Positions 1-6,996 are shown, counted from the first letter of the stretch. The stretch: DNA of 18,786 bases from CAZPWQ01 sp964590495 (GCA_964590495.1 CAZPWQ010000065.1:1-18786); one strand, 5' to 3'. Notes: generated by a model from the letters alone, not told the origin. Numbers and translations are program-made.

Positions 1-359
1 CAAACTTTAATTATTTAGGCGCAGTTATTATAAAATCAACTTATTGGACAACCTCGGGAGTATTTCGTTGCCAGTGGAAAATTATTTGATACATTATCCC
101 AAAACCAACATCTATAGGAAGAGTGATCAGTTTAAAATATTTCTGATAAACATTTCCCATTCTTATGAAGGAGGGGATTAAGAGGTGGTTGGATTGTCAG
201 AGCCTTATTCTAAGCTATAGCAGTCCGACCTGGATTAAAAGTATTTAAGCTCTTTTTTCTGCCAAAAACCAGCCTTATATTTAGCGCGAAACTTTGAATG
301 TTTTCTGATCTCTCCGTGTTCGTCAAATACAAATTAATAACAATAAATTTATTATTTCT
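1..359. other. Intergenic region without a recognised gene
   Basis: No convincing coding region is present. A 27-codon frame at 165-248 (+) has no supporting features. The stretch around 166-194 (GAAGGAGGGGATTAAGAGG and onward) is purine-rich and resembles degenerate copies of a dispersed GGAGGGG/GGTGGTTG intergenic sequence that I recall from Bacteroidota genomes; this is recollection, not a search. I scanned the plus strand for GG-N10-GC (sigma54) and for TTGCA-N4-TGCAA and found neither, so the downstream cupredoxin at 360 does not appear to share the sigma54 control seen later in the window. Confidence 0.5.
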
Positions 360-923
360 ATGAAATTTTTAAACATACTTGCTGCCTTATCACTCATTCT
401 ATTTATCGGATGCGGTGGAGGTGATACGGATGAACAACAACAGGCAGAATCTGGGGAAACTGATGAAGTACGAACGATCGAGATTATTGGTGTAGATCAG
501 ATGAGGTTTGCAGTGGAAGAAAACCAGGAAGGTATAAGTGTCGGTGATCCTGTAGGAGACGATCTACTGCTGCTTGAATCCATCACCGTACAACCGGGCG
601 AAAGGGTACGTATTGTATTAATCACCCAAAGTGAGATGAATCCAACAGCAATGGCTCATAACTGGTTGCTATTAACCCAGGAAGCAGATGCCCAGGCTTT
701 TGCCAATGCTGCGATCAAGGCTAAAGATAATGATTATGTACCGGCCGACATGACGGACCAGATTATTGCTCAAACCGGACTTGCTGCCGGCGGTGAAACA
801 ACCGAAATTACCTTTACGGCACCTGATGAAACAGGCAGTTATGAATATGTCTGCACATTCCCGGGACATTTCAGCGCAGGTATGAGAGGCGAACTGATCG
901 TTCAGGAATCTGCGGAAATGTAG
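360..923 (+). CDS. Azurin/auracyanin-like blue-copper lipoprotein
   Basis: 187-residue type-1 copper (cupredoxin) protein, probably a one-electron carrier anchored at the periplasmic face or outer membrane. The N-terminus is a lipoprotein signal with lipobox FIGC (Cys18), followed by an acidic Gln/Glu-rich linker (about 20-36). The cupredoxin domain spans about 38-183. Visible copper ligands are His100 (AMAHNW), Cys165, His170 and Met175 in CTFPGHFSAGM. The Cys-X4-His-X4-Met spacing matches auracyanin rather than classical azurin, which has X3 before Met. It is a clear paralogue of the cupredoxin at 14592: both share the AMAHN, AFANA and DNDY..P motifs, the GL...GGET motif and the Cys/His/Met loop. 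An extra insertion (about 53-70) is not seen in that paralogue. No strong Shine-Dalgarno precedes the ATG. The gene converges on the 999-1619 gene across an inverted repeat. Copper binding is well supported; the redox partner is unknown. Confidence 0.9.
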   Translation: MKFLNILAALSLILFIGCGGGDTDEQQQAESGETDEVRTIEIIGVDQMRFAVEENQEGISVGDPVGDDLLLLESITVQPGERVRIVLITQSEMNPTAMAHNWLLLTQEADAQAFANAAIKAKDNDYVPADMTDQIIAQTGLAAGGETTEITFTAPDETGSYEYVCTFPGHFSAGMRGELIVQESAEM

Positions 924-932
924 ACAGCATTT

Positions 933-984
933 CTATTTACCACTAAGGGAAGCTTTGTGTGCTTCGTGTCTTAGTGGTAAATAG
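933..984. terminator. Perfect 15-bp inverted repeat between convergent genes (probable bidirectional terminator, repeat-like)
   Basis: CTATTTACCACTAAG (933-947) is exactly complementary to CTTAGTGGTAAATAG (970-984). A nested GAAGC/GCTTC pair (949-953 and 961-965) extends the hairpin. It lies between the stops of two convergent genes, so it could end transcription from both sides. There is no long U-tract. On the minus strand the right half reads TTTACCACTAAGACACGAAG, which resembles a dispersed intergenic repeat I recall from many environmental genomes. Both the terminator role and the repeat membership are inferences. Confidence 0.6.
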
Positions 985-998
985 TTAATAAGCCAACA

Positions 999-1619
999 CT
1001 AGTTTTCCTCAGTTCCAACAGATTGCCCGGTACTTACCATAATATGTGCCCATGGTGTGTCGGGATCCATCAACCATGGAGCACCTTCACTGGCCGGTGA
1101 TGTACTTATACCGGTTGTAGCCTCCGTTGCATAGGGGATGTATACCACATAAAGCGGCCGGGCTTTCTTTAACAATCCCGTACTGTAATCAAAACTTCCG
1201 GCAGAACCTGTTAATGAATAGAGAGCCATCGGTTTCTGAGGCATCGGGATCTCACCTGCTTCGATTTCCCGGCGGCGTATTTCTCTGACTTCATTCCCCG
1301 CCTTTCCCTCCTCGCGTAATTCGCGACCCCGTTTCATAAAAGGCTCCAGATCTTTATGGTAACAGGAAGCATGAAAACGGTCATCATCCGGATTATCTGC
1401 GAGGCAAACAAGTTCATTGCTGCCCTCGCGCAGTGTAATCAATTCACCCTGCCGATTATAACCCTTTACCTCAGCATTTTCCCGCATCCCTTCAGGAACA
1501 GGACTTACAGCCGCCTGTATCTGTTTCTCCTTCGACGGAATTTCATTCTGCGCTGCTGCTGTCGTGTTTAAACCGGCTGTTAAAATCACTGCTGAAATCA
1601 TACACTTCAAAAATCGCAT
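999..1619 (-). CDS. Unrecognised secreted protein with conserved-looking Cys/His segment
   Basis: I do not recognise the family. The start is taken at the internal ATG at 1619 (MRFLKC...), not the in-frame ATG at 1631. A good Shine-Dalgarno, GGAGG (1625-1629), lies five bases upstream of 1619 and would be inside the coding region if the earlier start were used. The 206-residue product begins with a signal peptide (cleavage near TAAAAQ, residues 20-24). A charged middle part follows, with VCLADNPDDDRFHASCYHKD (about 71-90, Cys71 and Cys86), then a Glu/Arg-rich helix (about 95-122). The C-terminal segment is rich in Pro, Trp and aromatic residues (PWLMDPDTPWAHIM, about 181-194). The Cys/His spacing could hold a disulfide or a metal, but no family assignment is supported. 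It converges with the azurin-like gene and is followed across the repeat at 933-984. Confidence 0.75.
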   Translation of the reverse strand: MRFLKCMISAVILTAGLNTTAAAQNEIPSKEKQIQAAVSPVPEGMRENAEVKGYNRQGELITLREGSNELVCLADNPDDDRFHASCYHKDLEPFMKRGRELREEGKAGNEVREIRRREIEAGEIPMPQKPMALYSLTGSAGSFDYSTGLLKKARPLYVVYIPYATEATTGISTSPASEGAPWLMDPDTPWAHIMVSTGQSVGTEEN

Positions 1620-1677
1620 AAAAACCTCCATCGTTATTAATTATTTAAATTTACTGCCATTGGATTACCTATTTATT

Positions 1678-1817
1678 GAGGCCTTTGCAAAACCTACCAT
1701 GTCATGCTGAACTTGTTTCAGCATCTGTAGCTGATGTATATTTAAAAGCTATTAACTCCATTTTTTGCAACAGATCCTGAAATGAATTCGGGATGACACA
1801 GGTTTTACAAAAGCCTC
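1678..1817. repeat. 140-bp element with ~48-bp imperfect terminal inverted repeats (MITE-like or dispersed palindromic repeat)
   Basis: The left arm 1678-1728 begins GAGGCCTTTGCAAAACCT and runs through GTCATGCTGAACTTGTTTCA to CTGT. The right arm 1770-1817, read on the minus strand, begins GAGGCTTTTGTAAAACCT and runs through GTCATCCCGAATTCATTTCA to CTGT. The arms match over nearly their whole length, with one 3-nt gap and scattered substitutions, around a 41-nt AT-rich centre (1729-1769). There is no coding capacity. Ends of this kind look like insertion-sequence termini, and the GTCAT...TTTCAG core resembles a widespread intergenic palindrome. TTAT-like flanks are present on both sides but do not form a clean target-site duplication. 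Confidence 0.7.
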
Positions 1818-1872
1818 TTATAATCTTATTAATTAAACAAGCACAGAGTCATTATTTCAATGAGTGTCTGCA

Positions 1873-2955
1873 CTATTTATCAAACTGAAAGGCCTCCATC
1901 AGCTTGTCAAAAACGACAGTATTATCATAAATACCGCTAAAAGCTTCGGCACCAGGTCCGTAAGAAAATACAGGCACCATAACACCGGTATGGCTTCCTG
2001 TTGAAAACTCAGCTTCTATTTTACCGGTCGGTATGTCACCGCCGGTTAGTGTCAAGCCACCTGTCTCATGATCGGCGGTAATCACGACCAGAGTTTCTCC
2101 GTCTTTTGCAGCGAATTCAAGAACTTTCCCGATTGTACGATCGAAGTCCAGCATTTCATTAACGGTATAATCCAGGTCATTATCATGGCTTCCCCAGTCA
2201 ATTTGAGAACCTTCTATCATCAGAAAGAAACCATTTTCATTCTTGTTCAAAATATCGATAGCCGTTTGAGATGTTTCCATTAACTGATCTCCCCTTCCCT
2301 CAGACCACCTGCGCACCGGTAAAAATCCGGCTAACTTCCCGCTCTTTACACCGGTTATTTCTTCAATATCATTTGACACCAGATACCCATTCTGTTCTAA
2401 CTCTTCATTCAGATTCCTGCCGTCTTCACGACTGTTGAAATACTCTTCACCACCACCAATAAATACATCCACATCTGTTTCCAGAAAATCAGCTGCAATC
2501 TCTTCTGCCATATTCCGCGACGGCTGGTGAGCAATAAATGAAGCCGGTGTGGCATGAGTTATAGACGAAGTAGCAACCAACCCTGTAGCCAATCCGTTTT
2601 CTTCAGCAATTTCTAAAATGGTAGGTACAGGATTTCCTGTAGAATCAACACCAATTGCCCCGTTATAGGTTTTATAACCCGCTGAATAGGCGGTTGCGCT
2701 CGCAGCAGAATCGGTTATATAGTTATCCGAAGCGGTAGTTTTTATGAATCCGGTATGCGTTGTTTTCTCCAGGTTCAGCCAGCCTTTATTTGCCGTAAGT
2801 CCTGCATAGATTTGTGCCGTCCCCATCCCATCGCCAATCATCAAGATGACATTTTTAATGTTGGGAGCATTACTTTTTTCTCTTGTTTCTTGTTCACAAT
2901 TTACTACTAAAACAAGCAGTAGTCCGAAAGCCAAAACTGATTTTATTTTTTTCAT
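1873..2955 (-). CDS. phoA: Alkaline phosphatase, PhoA family, lipoprotein
   Basis: 360-residue periplasmic or surface phosphomonoesterase that releases phosphate from organic phosphate esters. The start is the ATG at 2955; an upstream in-frame TTG at 2985 is less likely. It has a signal peptide with a lipobox-like VVNC (Cys20); Asn before Cys is unusual but tolerable. Catalytic features in E. coli PhoA order are the GDGMG metal Asp42; the TDSAASATAY block with nucleophile Ser83; THATP and Arg147; EGSQIDWGSH with Glu248, Asp253 and His257; TADHETGG with Asp295 and His296; and SHTG His322. The residues equivalent to E. coli Asp153 and Lys328 are His134 and Trp254, the combination known from Bacillus enzymes and usually linked to different magnesium dependence. 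Length is slightly shorter than E. coli PhoA. It is a stand-alone gene, and no sigma54 site is seen upstream. Confidence 0.92.
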   Translation of the reverse strand: MKKIKSVLAFGLLLVLVVNCEQETREKSNAPNIKNVILMIGDGMGTAQIYAGLTANKGWLNLEKTTHTGFIKTTASDNYITDSAASATAYSAGYKTYNGAIGVDSTGNPVPTILEIAEENGLATGLVATSSITHATPASFIAHQPSRNMAEEIAADFLETDVDVFIGGGEEYFNSREDGRNLNEELEQNGYLVSNDIEEITGVKSGKLAGFLPVRRWSEGRGDQLMETSQTAIDILNKNENGFFLMIEGSQIDWGSHDNDLDYTVNEMLDFDRTIGKVLEFAAKDGETLVVITADHETGGLTLTGGDIPTGKIEAEFSTGSHTGVMVPVFSYGPGAEAFSGIYDNTVVFDKLMEAFQFDK

Positions 2956-3302
2956 GTAGAAATAATTCTTTCTAAAAATTAACAATTTCGATTAGCTATA
3001 TGGCTGAGTTCGCAGCTTAGATTAAATCGTTTATCCCTGCTTATAATATGCAAAACTCTTTTTAACCACTAATTGCTGATTTTAAAAATCTTTATCGTAT
3101 CAAAACTTCACTCTTTCTGACATTATATTTTATGATGCTTATAAAGAGCTATTTATTCTTCCTGTTCAGTCCCCTCCTTCGGCATTCGCTCCTTCTTATA
3201 TAATATTTGAGTCCTGTCATAATATTAATAATTGAACATGAAGCTAATATCCAATCCCGCTATACAATCTACACATTCAAATAATTATTATTTATCGCAG
3301 GT
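2956..3302. other. Intergenic region between divergent phosphatase and barrel genes
   Basis: AT-rich, with no gene supported. On the minus strand there is a 10-codon frame with a purine-rich leader (3185-3153), too short to call. I checked for a minus-strand sigma54 element (GC-N10-CC on the plus strand) upstream of the phosphatase and found none. The control sites for the plus-strand barrel begin at 3303. Confidence 0.5.
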
Positions 3303-3340
3303 ATGCAAATATGCAGATTTATAGTATTGCAGCTTTGCAA
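3303..3340. promoter_or_regulatory. Two TTGCA-N4-TGCAA sites upstream of the barrel gene (candidate sigma54 activator sites)
   Basis: ATGCAAATATGCAG (3303-3316) and TTGCAGCTTTGCAA (3327-3340) are copies of the palindrome TTGCA-N4-TGCAA; the first has one mismatch in each arm. Their centres are 24 bp apart and lie about 134 and 158 bp upstream of the -24 GG of the sigma54-type promoter at 3467-3480, a typical distance for enhancer sites. The same motif precedes the other sigma54-type promoters of this window. Binding by the NtrC-type regulator encoded at 8421-7069 is inferred. Confidence 0.7.
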
Positions 3341-3465
3341 AAAATTCATTTTAAAATAACGCACATCTATTTTCGACAAGTTTTTTCTTTCTCAAGAAAT
3401 GCATTTAATCCCTGCTAAGCAGGATTATCACCCAACAGGAAATAAATATAGCCGCTCTCTCAGTT

Positions 3466-3481
3466 TGGAACAGATATTGCA
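3466..3481 (+). promoter_or_regulatory. Sigma54-type (-24/-12) promoter of the outer-membrane barrel gene
   Basis: TTGGAACAGATATTGCA has the invariant GG (3467-3468) and GC (3479-3480) separated by exactly 10 nt, with TTGCA at the -12 element. Transcription would start near 3492, giving a leader of about 98 nt before the ATG at 3590. A GGGGA Shine-Dalgarno is visible at about 3577-3581. Confidence 0.72.
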
Positions 3482-3589
3482 ATCAATACTTATAGAAGGT
3501 CATTATTATTTTTAAATATAGTATTCACAGTGACAAATGATCTCAACAGTATCCAAATAACAAGTCAAACCATATAGGGGATAAATATC

Positions 3590-4864
3590 ATGAAAACAAC
3601 AACTAAAGCTACCTTATTTGTACTGGCCTTTTTTATTACGGCAGGAAGTGCTTTTGCACAACTATCACGGGATCTGCAATATTATACGTATCCGGATCAA
3701 CGAGGTATTAATCAGTTTGAAGATCCTTTTCAAACCGACGTAAAATTCGATGGTCTTAATGTTCGTATCGGTGGAGCAAATACGCTCCAATTCCAGGCCA
3801 TATCTCAGGATAATGCAACAGGTAGTCTGACTAATCTTGAATCTAACTTCAATCTCGCAACTTCTAACCTAGATCTTGATGTTGGTTTGGCAGAAGGAAT
3901 GCGAATGCATCTTCGTACTTATCTGTCCTCTCAACACCACCCCGAAGCGTGGGTTAAAGGCGGATATCTTCAAATTGACCGGCTGGATTTTATTCAAAAA
4001 GATTTCTTGTCCGGCTTGATGGATAAAGTTCGTATTAAAGTCGGACACATGGAACTTAACTATGGAGATAACCACTTCAGAAGAAGCGATAACGGGGCTG
4101 CTATTCATAACCCGTTTATAGGCAACTATATTATGGACTCATTTACTACAGAAGTTGCCGGTGAAATTTATTATTTCGATCAGGGTGTTCTTGCGATGAT
4201 TGGTTTAAGCAATGGCAAGCTGAATCAAAATGTTACTGAAGCTGAAATAAAAACCCATGCTACTGTTTATGGCAAGCTGGGCTATGACAGCCAGGTAAAC
4301 GAGGTTCTCCGGGTACGACTGACAGGTTCGATCCTGAATATCTCGCAGTCACCTTCCATAAATCTGTACTCAGGTGATCGCGCCGGTTCGCGTTATTACA
4401 GCGTAATGGATGACGGCTTCCGTGCCGGTCGTTTTGCCCCCGACTTTACACCCGGATTTGGTCAGCCTGCGGCTCCCGGTGAAATGACGGCTATTATGAT
4501 CAATCCGTTCTTGAAGTATCAGAGTCTTGAGTTCTACGGTGTTTTCGAAATTACATCAGGTAAAATTTCTACTGAACCCGATACCCGCACTTTCAATCAG
4601 TACGGCGCGGAGTTACTCTATCGATTCGGTGCGAATGAAAATCTATACCTTGGCGGCCGATATAACCTGGTAACCGGTGAAACCGCCAGTGGCGACATCG
4701 ATATTGATCGTATCAATATCGGCGGAGGCTGGTTTCTGACTAAAAATGTACTTGCCAAATTAGAATACGTTACTCAATCCTATGACGGCGAAGGATATGC
4801 AGATACTAAGTATGCCAGTGGCGAATTCAACGGAATTATGCTGGAAGCTGTAATCAGTTTCTGA
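3590..4864 (+). CDS. Outer-membrane beta-barrel protein, porin-like
   Basis: 424 residues. A signal peptide is cleaved after AFA (residue 23). The mature protein is built from alternating hydrophobic/polar strands rich in Gly, Tyr and Asn, for example VRIGGANTLQFQAI (about 58-71), the repeated YGxLGYDSQ and LYLGGRYNLVTGE type segments, and a C-terminal strand ending in Phe (IMLEAVISF). This is the usual signature for BAM-inserted outer-membrane barrels. Size and layout resemble general or DcaP/OprO-type porins, but no substrate can be assigned. The gene is monocistronic. It has a sigma54-type promoter and two upstream palindromes, and it is followed by a strong terminator at 4893-4932. Expression on demand together with the YceI and copper-protein genes suggests a role in the same envelope response; this is inferred. 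Confidence 0.8.
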   Translation: MKTTTKATLFVLAFFITAGSAFAQLSRDLQYYTYPDQRGINQFEDPFQTDVKFDGLNVRIGGANTLQFQAISQDNATGSLTNLESNFNLATSNLDLDVGLAEGMRMHLRTYLSSQHHPEAWVKGGYLQIDRLDFIQKDFLSGLMDKVRIKVGHMELNYGDNHFRRSDNGAAIHNPFIGNYIMDSFTTEVAGEIYYFDQGVLAMIGLSNGKLNQNVTEAEIKTHATVYGKLGYDSQVNEVLRVRLTGSILNISQSPSINLYSGDRAGSRYYSVMDDGFRAGRFAPDFTPGFGQPAAPGEMTAIMINPFLKYQSLEFYGVFEITSGKISTEPDTRTFNQYGAELLYRFGANENLYLGGRYNLVTGETASGDIDIDRINIGGGWFLTKNVLAKLEYVTQSYDGEGYADTKYASGEFNGIMLEAVISF

Positions 4865-4892
4865 ATAGGTCCCCCCATAACCTATCCCCTCA

Positions 4893-4932
4893 AAAGGTGT
4901 CACCATTAGTTTGGTGACACCTTTCTTTTTTT
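4893..4932. terminator. Rho-independent terminator after the barrel gene
   Basis: AAAGGTGTCACC (4893-4904) pairs perfectly with GGTGACACCTTT (4913-4924) around an 8-nt loop. It is followed by CTTTTTTT (4925-4932). The strong 12-bp stem and T-tract point to termination of the plus-strand barrel transcript. The A-rich left flank could also serve the convergent minus-strand receiver gene. Confidence 0.9.
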
Positions 4933-4953
4933 AGTGAATGATTCAGTTACATT

Positions 4954-5343
4954 TTAATTATCGTTTTTCGGAAAAGTATTCTTTAATGCCGAAAATTTTA
5001 AAACATTAAGAAGTTCATCAAAATCGACGGGCTTAAATAAAAAACATTCTGCCCCCATTCGGAGAGCTTGGAAGGCAAAGTCAGCGTCAGAATAGGAAGT
5101 CAATATGACGATGATTATTTCCGGATTTACTTTTTTCAATTTCCCAATCACATTAATGCTGTTGCTTCCGAGCTTTTGGCAATCAAAAAGTACAATGTCA
5201 GCAGATTTCATTTGAAGCAACCGGAGAGCTTTTTTAAAGTCTGGTGACGTAAAACAGGAGTATCCTTCTTCATTTAAAATATATTGAAGCGACTCGCGAG
5301 TAGCTTCTTCGTCACTTATTATTAATATGGATACATCAGACAT
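4954..5343 (-). CDS. Single-domain response regulator (stand-alone receiver)
   Basis: 129 residues, consisting only of a CheY-like receiver with no output domain. It has phosphoacceptor Asp54 (VLFDC), the switch Thr82 (ILTSYS) and Lys104 in FLFKPVDFDE. In the acidic pair, the first position is Ser10 and the second is Asp11, followed by Glu12. It resembles the receiver of the NtrC-type regulator at 8421-7069: both share ILI, DE..RESL, EGY, ALR-GA and KP-DFDE in the same order. It could act as a phosphate sink or competitor for the same kinase, or as a connector to another target. It is transcribed divergently from the YceI pair. A sigma54-type promoter (5411-5397) and the shared palindrome cluster at 5519-5564 lie upstream. 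Receiver identity is firm; the role is inferred. Confidence 0.88.
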   Translation of the reverse strand: MSDVSILIISDEEATRESLQYILNEEGYSCFTSPDFKKALRLLQMKSADIVLFDCQKLGSNSINVIGKLKKVNPEIIIVILTSYSDADFAFQALRMGAECFLFKPVDFDELLNVLKFSALKNTFPKNDN

Positions 5344-5396
5344 TGCAAATTAACCGACACTTTTATTTGGGATCACTACTTCAGTACCTGTTAGTA

Positions 5397-5412
5397 TGCA
5401 ATTGTAGTACCA
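5397..5412 (-). promoter_or_regulatory. Sigma54-type promoter of the stand-alone receiver
   Basis: Read on the minus strand, GTGGTACTACAATTGCAT has GG (5411-5410) and GC (5399-5398) exactly 10 nt apart, with TTGCA at the -12 element. Transcription would start near 5386, about 43 nt before the ATG at 5343. The palindrome cluster at 5519-5564 is about 115 and 147 bp upstream of the GG. Confidence 0.68.
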
Positions 5413-5518
5413 CTTCTAACTCCTATTGATAAAAAAGGTGTTTCACCGCCTGGTTTTAAGATGAGAGTACCTTTCAAAAATTCTAAGTAATATTACTTCT
5501 GTATTACTTAAAAACTCA

Positions 5519-5564
5519 TTGCACTTTTGCAACGACTTATTTCTCCAGGTTTGCAATAATGCAA
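5519..5564. promoter_or_regulatory. Two TTGCA-N4-TGCAA sites shared by divergent sigma54-type promoters
   Basis: TTGCACTTTTGCAA (5519-5532) and TTGCAATAATGCAA (5551-5564) are perfect copies of the palindrome, with centres 32 bp apart. They sit almost equidistant from two divergent -24/-12 promoters: about 115 and 147 bp from the receiver promoter on the left, and about 144 and 112 bp from the YceI promoter on the right. This placement suggests that one enhancer cluster serves both directions. Confidence 0.75.
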
Positions 5565-5667
5565 ATAAGATAATGGATTTTGGGTTTTCCAACTTAAAGG
5601 ATGTCTGACAATGGCTTTAAACATCCTGGAATGAGCTAAAAAATGTATTTAAGTCAGATATCAGTTT

Positions 5668-5683
5668 TGGTATAGTGATTGCA
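5668..5683 (+). promoter_or_regulatory. Sigma54-type promoter of the YceI gene pair
   Basis: TTGGTATAGTGATTGCA has GG (5669-5670) and GC (5681-5682) exactly 10 nt apart and a TTGCA -12 element. Transcription would start near 5694, about 28 nt before the ATG at 5722. The AT-rich remainder of the 5344-5721 gap shows no gene. Confidence 0.72.
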
Positions 5684-5721
5684 CCTATAGATAGTAAACG
5701 CATTAACTAACCAACAATATT

Positions 5722-6324
5722 ATGAAAACTCTATTGACAGCATTCCTTATCATGCTCTTCTCTTTTTCCGGAAGTCTCGAAGCTCAAAAAACAAGTTCGA
5801 ATTCCAAAGTTCTTGAAAAAAGTACCATTACCATCGATGGTACTTCCAACGTACACGACTGGACTTCAGAAGTAAAGCAGATTAATTCAGACATTGCCTT
5901 TAATGTAGAATCATTGAAGGCTGACAACCCTTCAAATCCTGTTCAGTCTCTTATGCTTACGATACCTGTGGGCAAAATTGACAGTGGCAAAGGCGGCATG
6001 AATAAGAAAATGCATGGCGCACTGAATAAAAATAATCATCCGGATATCAGGTTCGAATTGATTTCCTCCGAACTAAAGAATGGAATTACTTCGGATAATG
6101 CTTTCGAACTATCTGTTACCGGCGATTTGACGATTGCAGGTGTTTCCAAAAAAGTTACTATCCCCGTCACAGCAGTACAGGATACTGGTAATACCTACAA
6201 GTTTTCCGGCAGTTATGAGATTAATATGAAAGATTATGATGTGGATCCTCCTACTGCTATGCTTGGTGCCGTTCGTTCCGGAGAAATGGTTACGGTTAAC
6301 TTCGATATATTTGTATCCAATTAA
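5722..6324 (+). CDS. YceI-family periplasmic protein (first of tandem pair)
   Basis: 200 residues. A signal peptide ends near LEAQ (about residue 22). The rest is one YceI-like domain, an extended lipocalin-type beta barrel that in characterised members binds an isoprenoid or other amphiphilic lipid. Recognisable family elements are the start STITIDGTSNVHDWTSEV (about 34-51), IPVGKIDSGKGGMNKKMHGAL (about 81-101), HPDIRFEL (about 106-113), VTGDLTIAGVSKKV (about 131-144) and the closing PPTAMLGAVRSGEMVTVNFDI segment. It is preceded by the sigma54-type promoter at 5669-5682; no clear Shine-Dalgarno is present. It is followed after 18 nt by a second YceI gene, so the two are surely one operon. 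The ligand is unknown. In many bacteria such proteins appear with periplasmic redox or quinone-related stress functions; the link here is inferred from context. Confidence 0.9.
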   Translation: MKTLLTAFLIMLFSFSGSLEAQKTSSNSKVLEKSTITIDGTSNVHDWTSEVKQINSDIAFNVESLKADNPSNPVQSLMLTIPVGKIDSGKGGMNKKMHGALNKNNHPDIRFELISSELKNGITSDNAFELSVTGDLTIAGVSKKVTIPVTAVQDTGNTYKFSGSYEINMKDYDVDPPTAMLGAVRSGEMVTVNFDIFVSN

Positions 6325-6342
6325 TCTGGTAACAGCCCCGCT

Positions 6343-6996
6343 ATGTATAATCTAAATCCAAATAATTTTAACCGGTGGTACTCAGAAATTACTTATATCC
6401 TGATTATCATATTCGGGATCTTCCTCAATAGCGGGGCCCAATCTTTACAAAATGGAAATATCCACATTGAAGAGGGAGGAGATCTTTGGATTGAGGGTTC
6501 GGCCGGAGTGGTTGATTATAAATGTCAGGCACAAAAGTTGTCGGGAATTGGTTCAATATTGAATACCGATAACCCGCGGCAAAATGTGCAGGATGAAGGT
6601 GATGTCCAAATTGAGGTAACAATTCCGGTCAAAACACTCGATTGTGGGAAAAAAGCGATGAACAAGGATATGTACGATGCTCTTAAAGCAGAATCTCATC
6701 CTGTAATCCAATACCGGTTGCTGAGTGCCGGTTTAACCGGTAATGAAAATCCCAGTCAAAATGAGTGGATGGATATCCGCATACGCGGTATCATGAAAAT
6801 TGCCGGTGTTAGCGATACTACTGAATTTGAGATCCAGGGATTATTACTGGATGATAACAGATTTCGCGTCAAAGGAAGTAAAGAAATACATATGGATACC
6901 TATAGTGTTAAACCGCCAACTGCCCTTCTGGGACTCATCAAAGCTGACAAAGATCTGGTTGTAAATTTCGATGTTACGGTCCGGCTGAAAGACTAG
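6343..6996 (+). CDS. YceI-family protein (second of tandem pair, divergent copy)
   Basis: 217 residues. A charged N-terminus precedes a hydrophobic signal segment (about 16-32, ending NSGAQ), so it is exported. The YceI-like domain aligns along its length with the preceding gene: IPVKTLDCGKKAMNKDMYDAL, HPVIQYRL, IRGIMKIAGVSDT and PPTALLGLIKADKDLVVNFDV. The first strand motif is degenerate (LWIEGSAGVVDYKC, lacking the usual His-Asp-Trp), and two cysteines (in DYKCQ and LDCGK) are absent from its neighbour. This suggests a duplicated copy with altered ligand binding or a disulfide. It is co-transcribed with the upstream gene (18-nt gap) and converges on the response-regulator gene. The family call is firm; specific function is unknown. 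Confidence 0.85.
   Translation: MYNLNPNNFNRWYSEITYILIIIFGIFLNSGAQSLQNGNIHIEEGGDLWIEGSAGVVDYKCQAQKLSGIGSILNTDNPRQNVQDEGDVQIEVTIPVKTLDCGKKAMNKDMYDALKAESHPVIQYRLLSAGLTGNENPSQNEWMDIRIRGIMKIAGVSDTTEFEIQGLLLDDNRFRVKGSKEIHMDTYSVKPPTALLGLIKADKDLVVNFDVTVRLKD

Noticed and set aside
165..248. 27-codon frame with an upstream purine-rich stretch.
   Set aside because: It is too short, has unconvincing composition, and overlaps a low-complexity, repeat-like sequence.
3153..3185. 10-codon minus-strand frame with an AAGGAG leader.
   Set aside because: It is too short for a gene call; the purine-rich run explains the apparent ribosome site.
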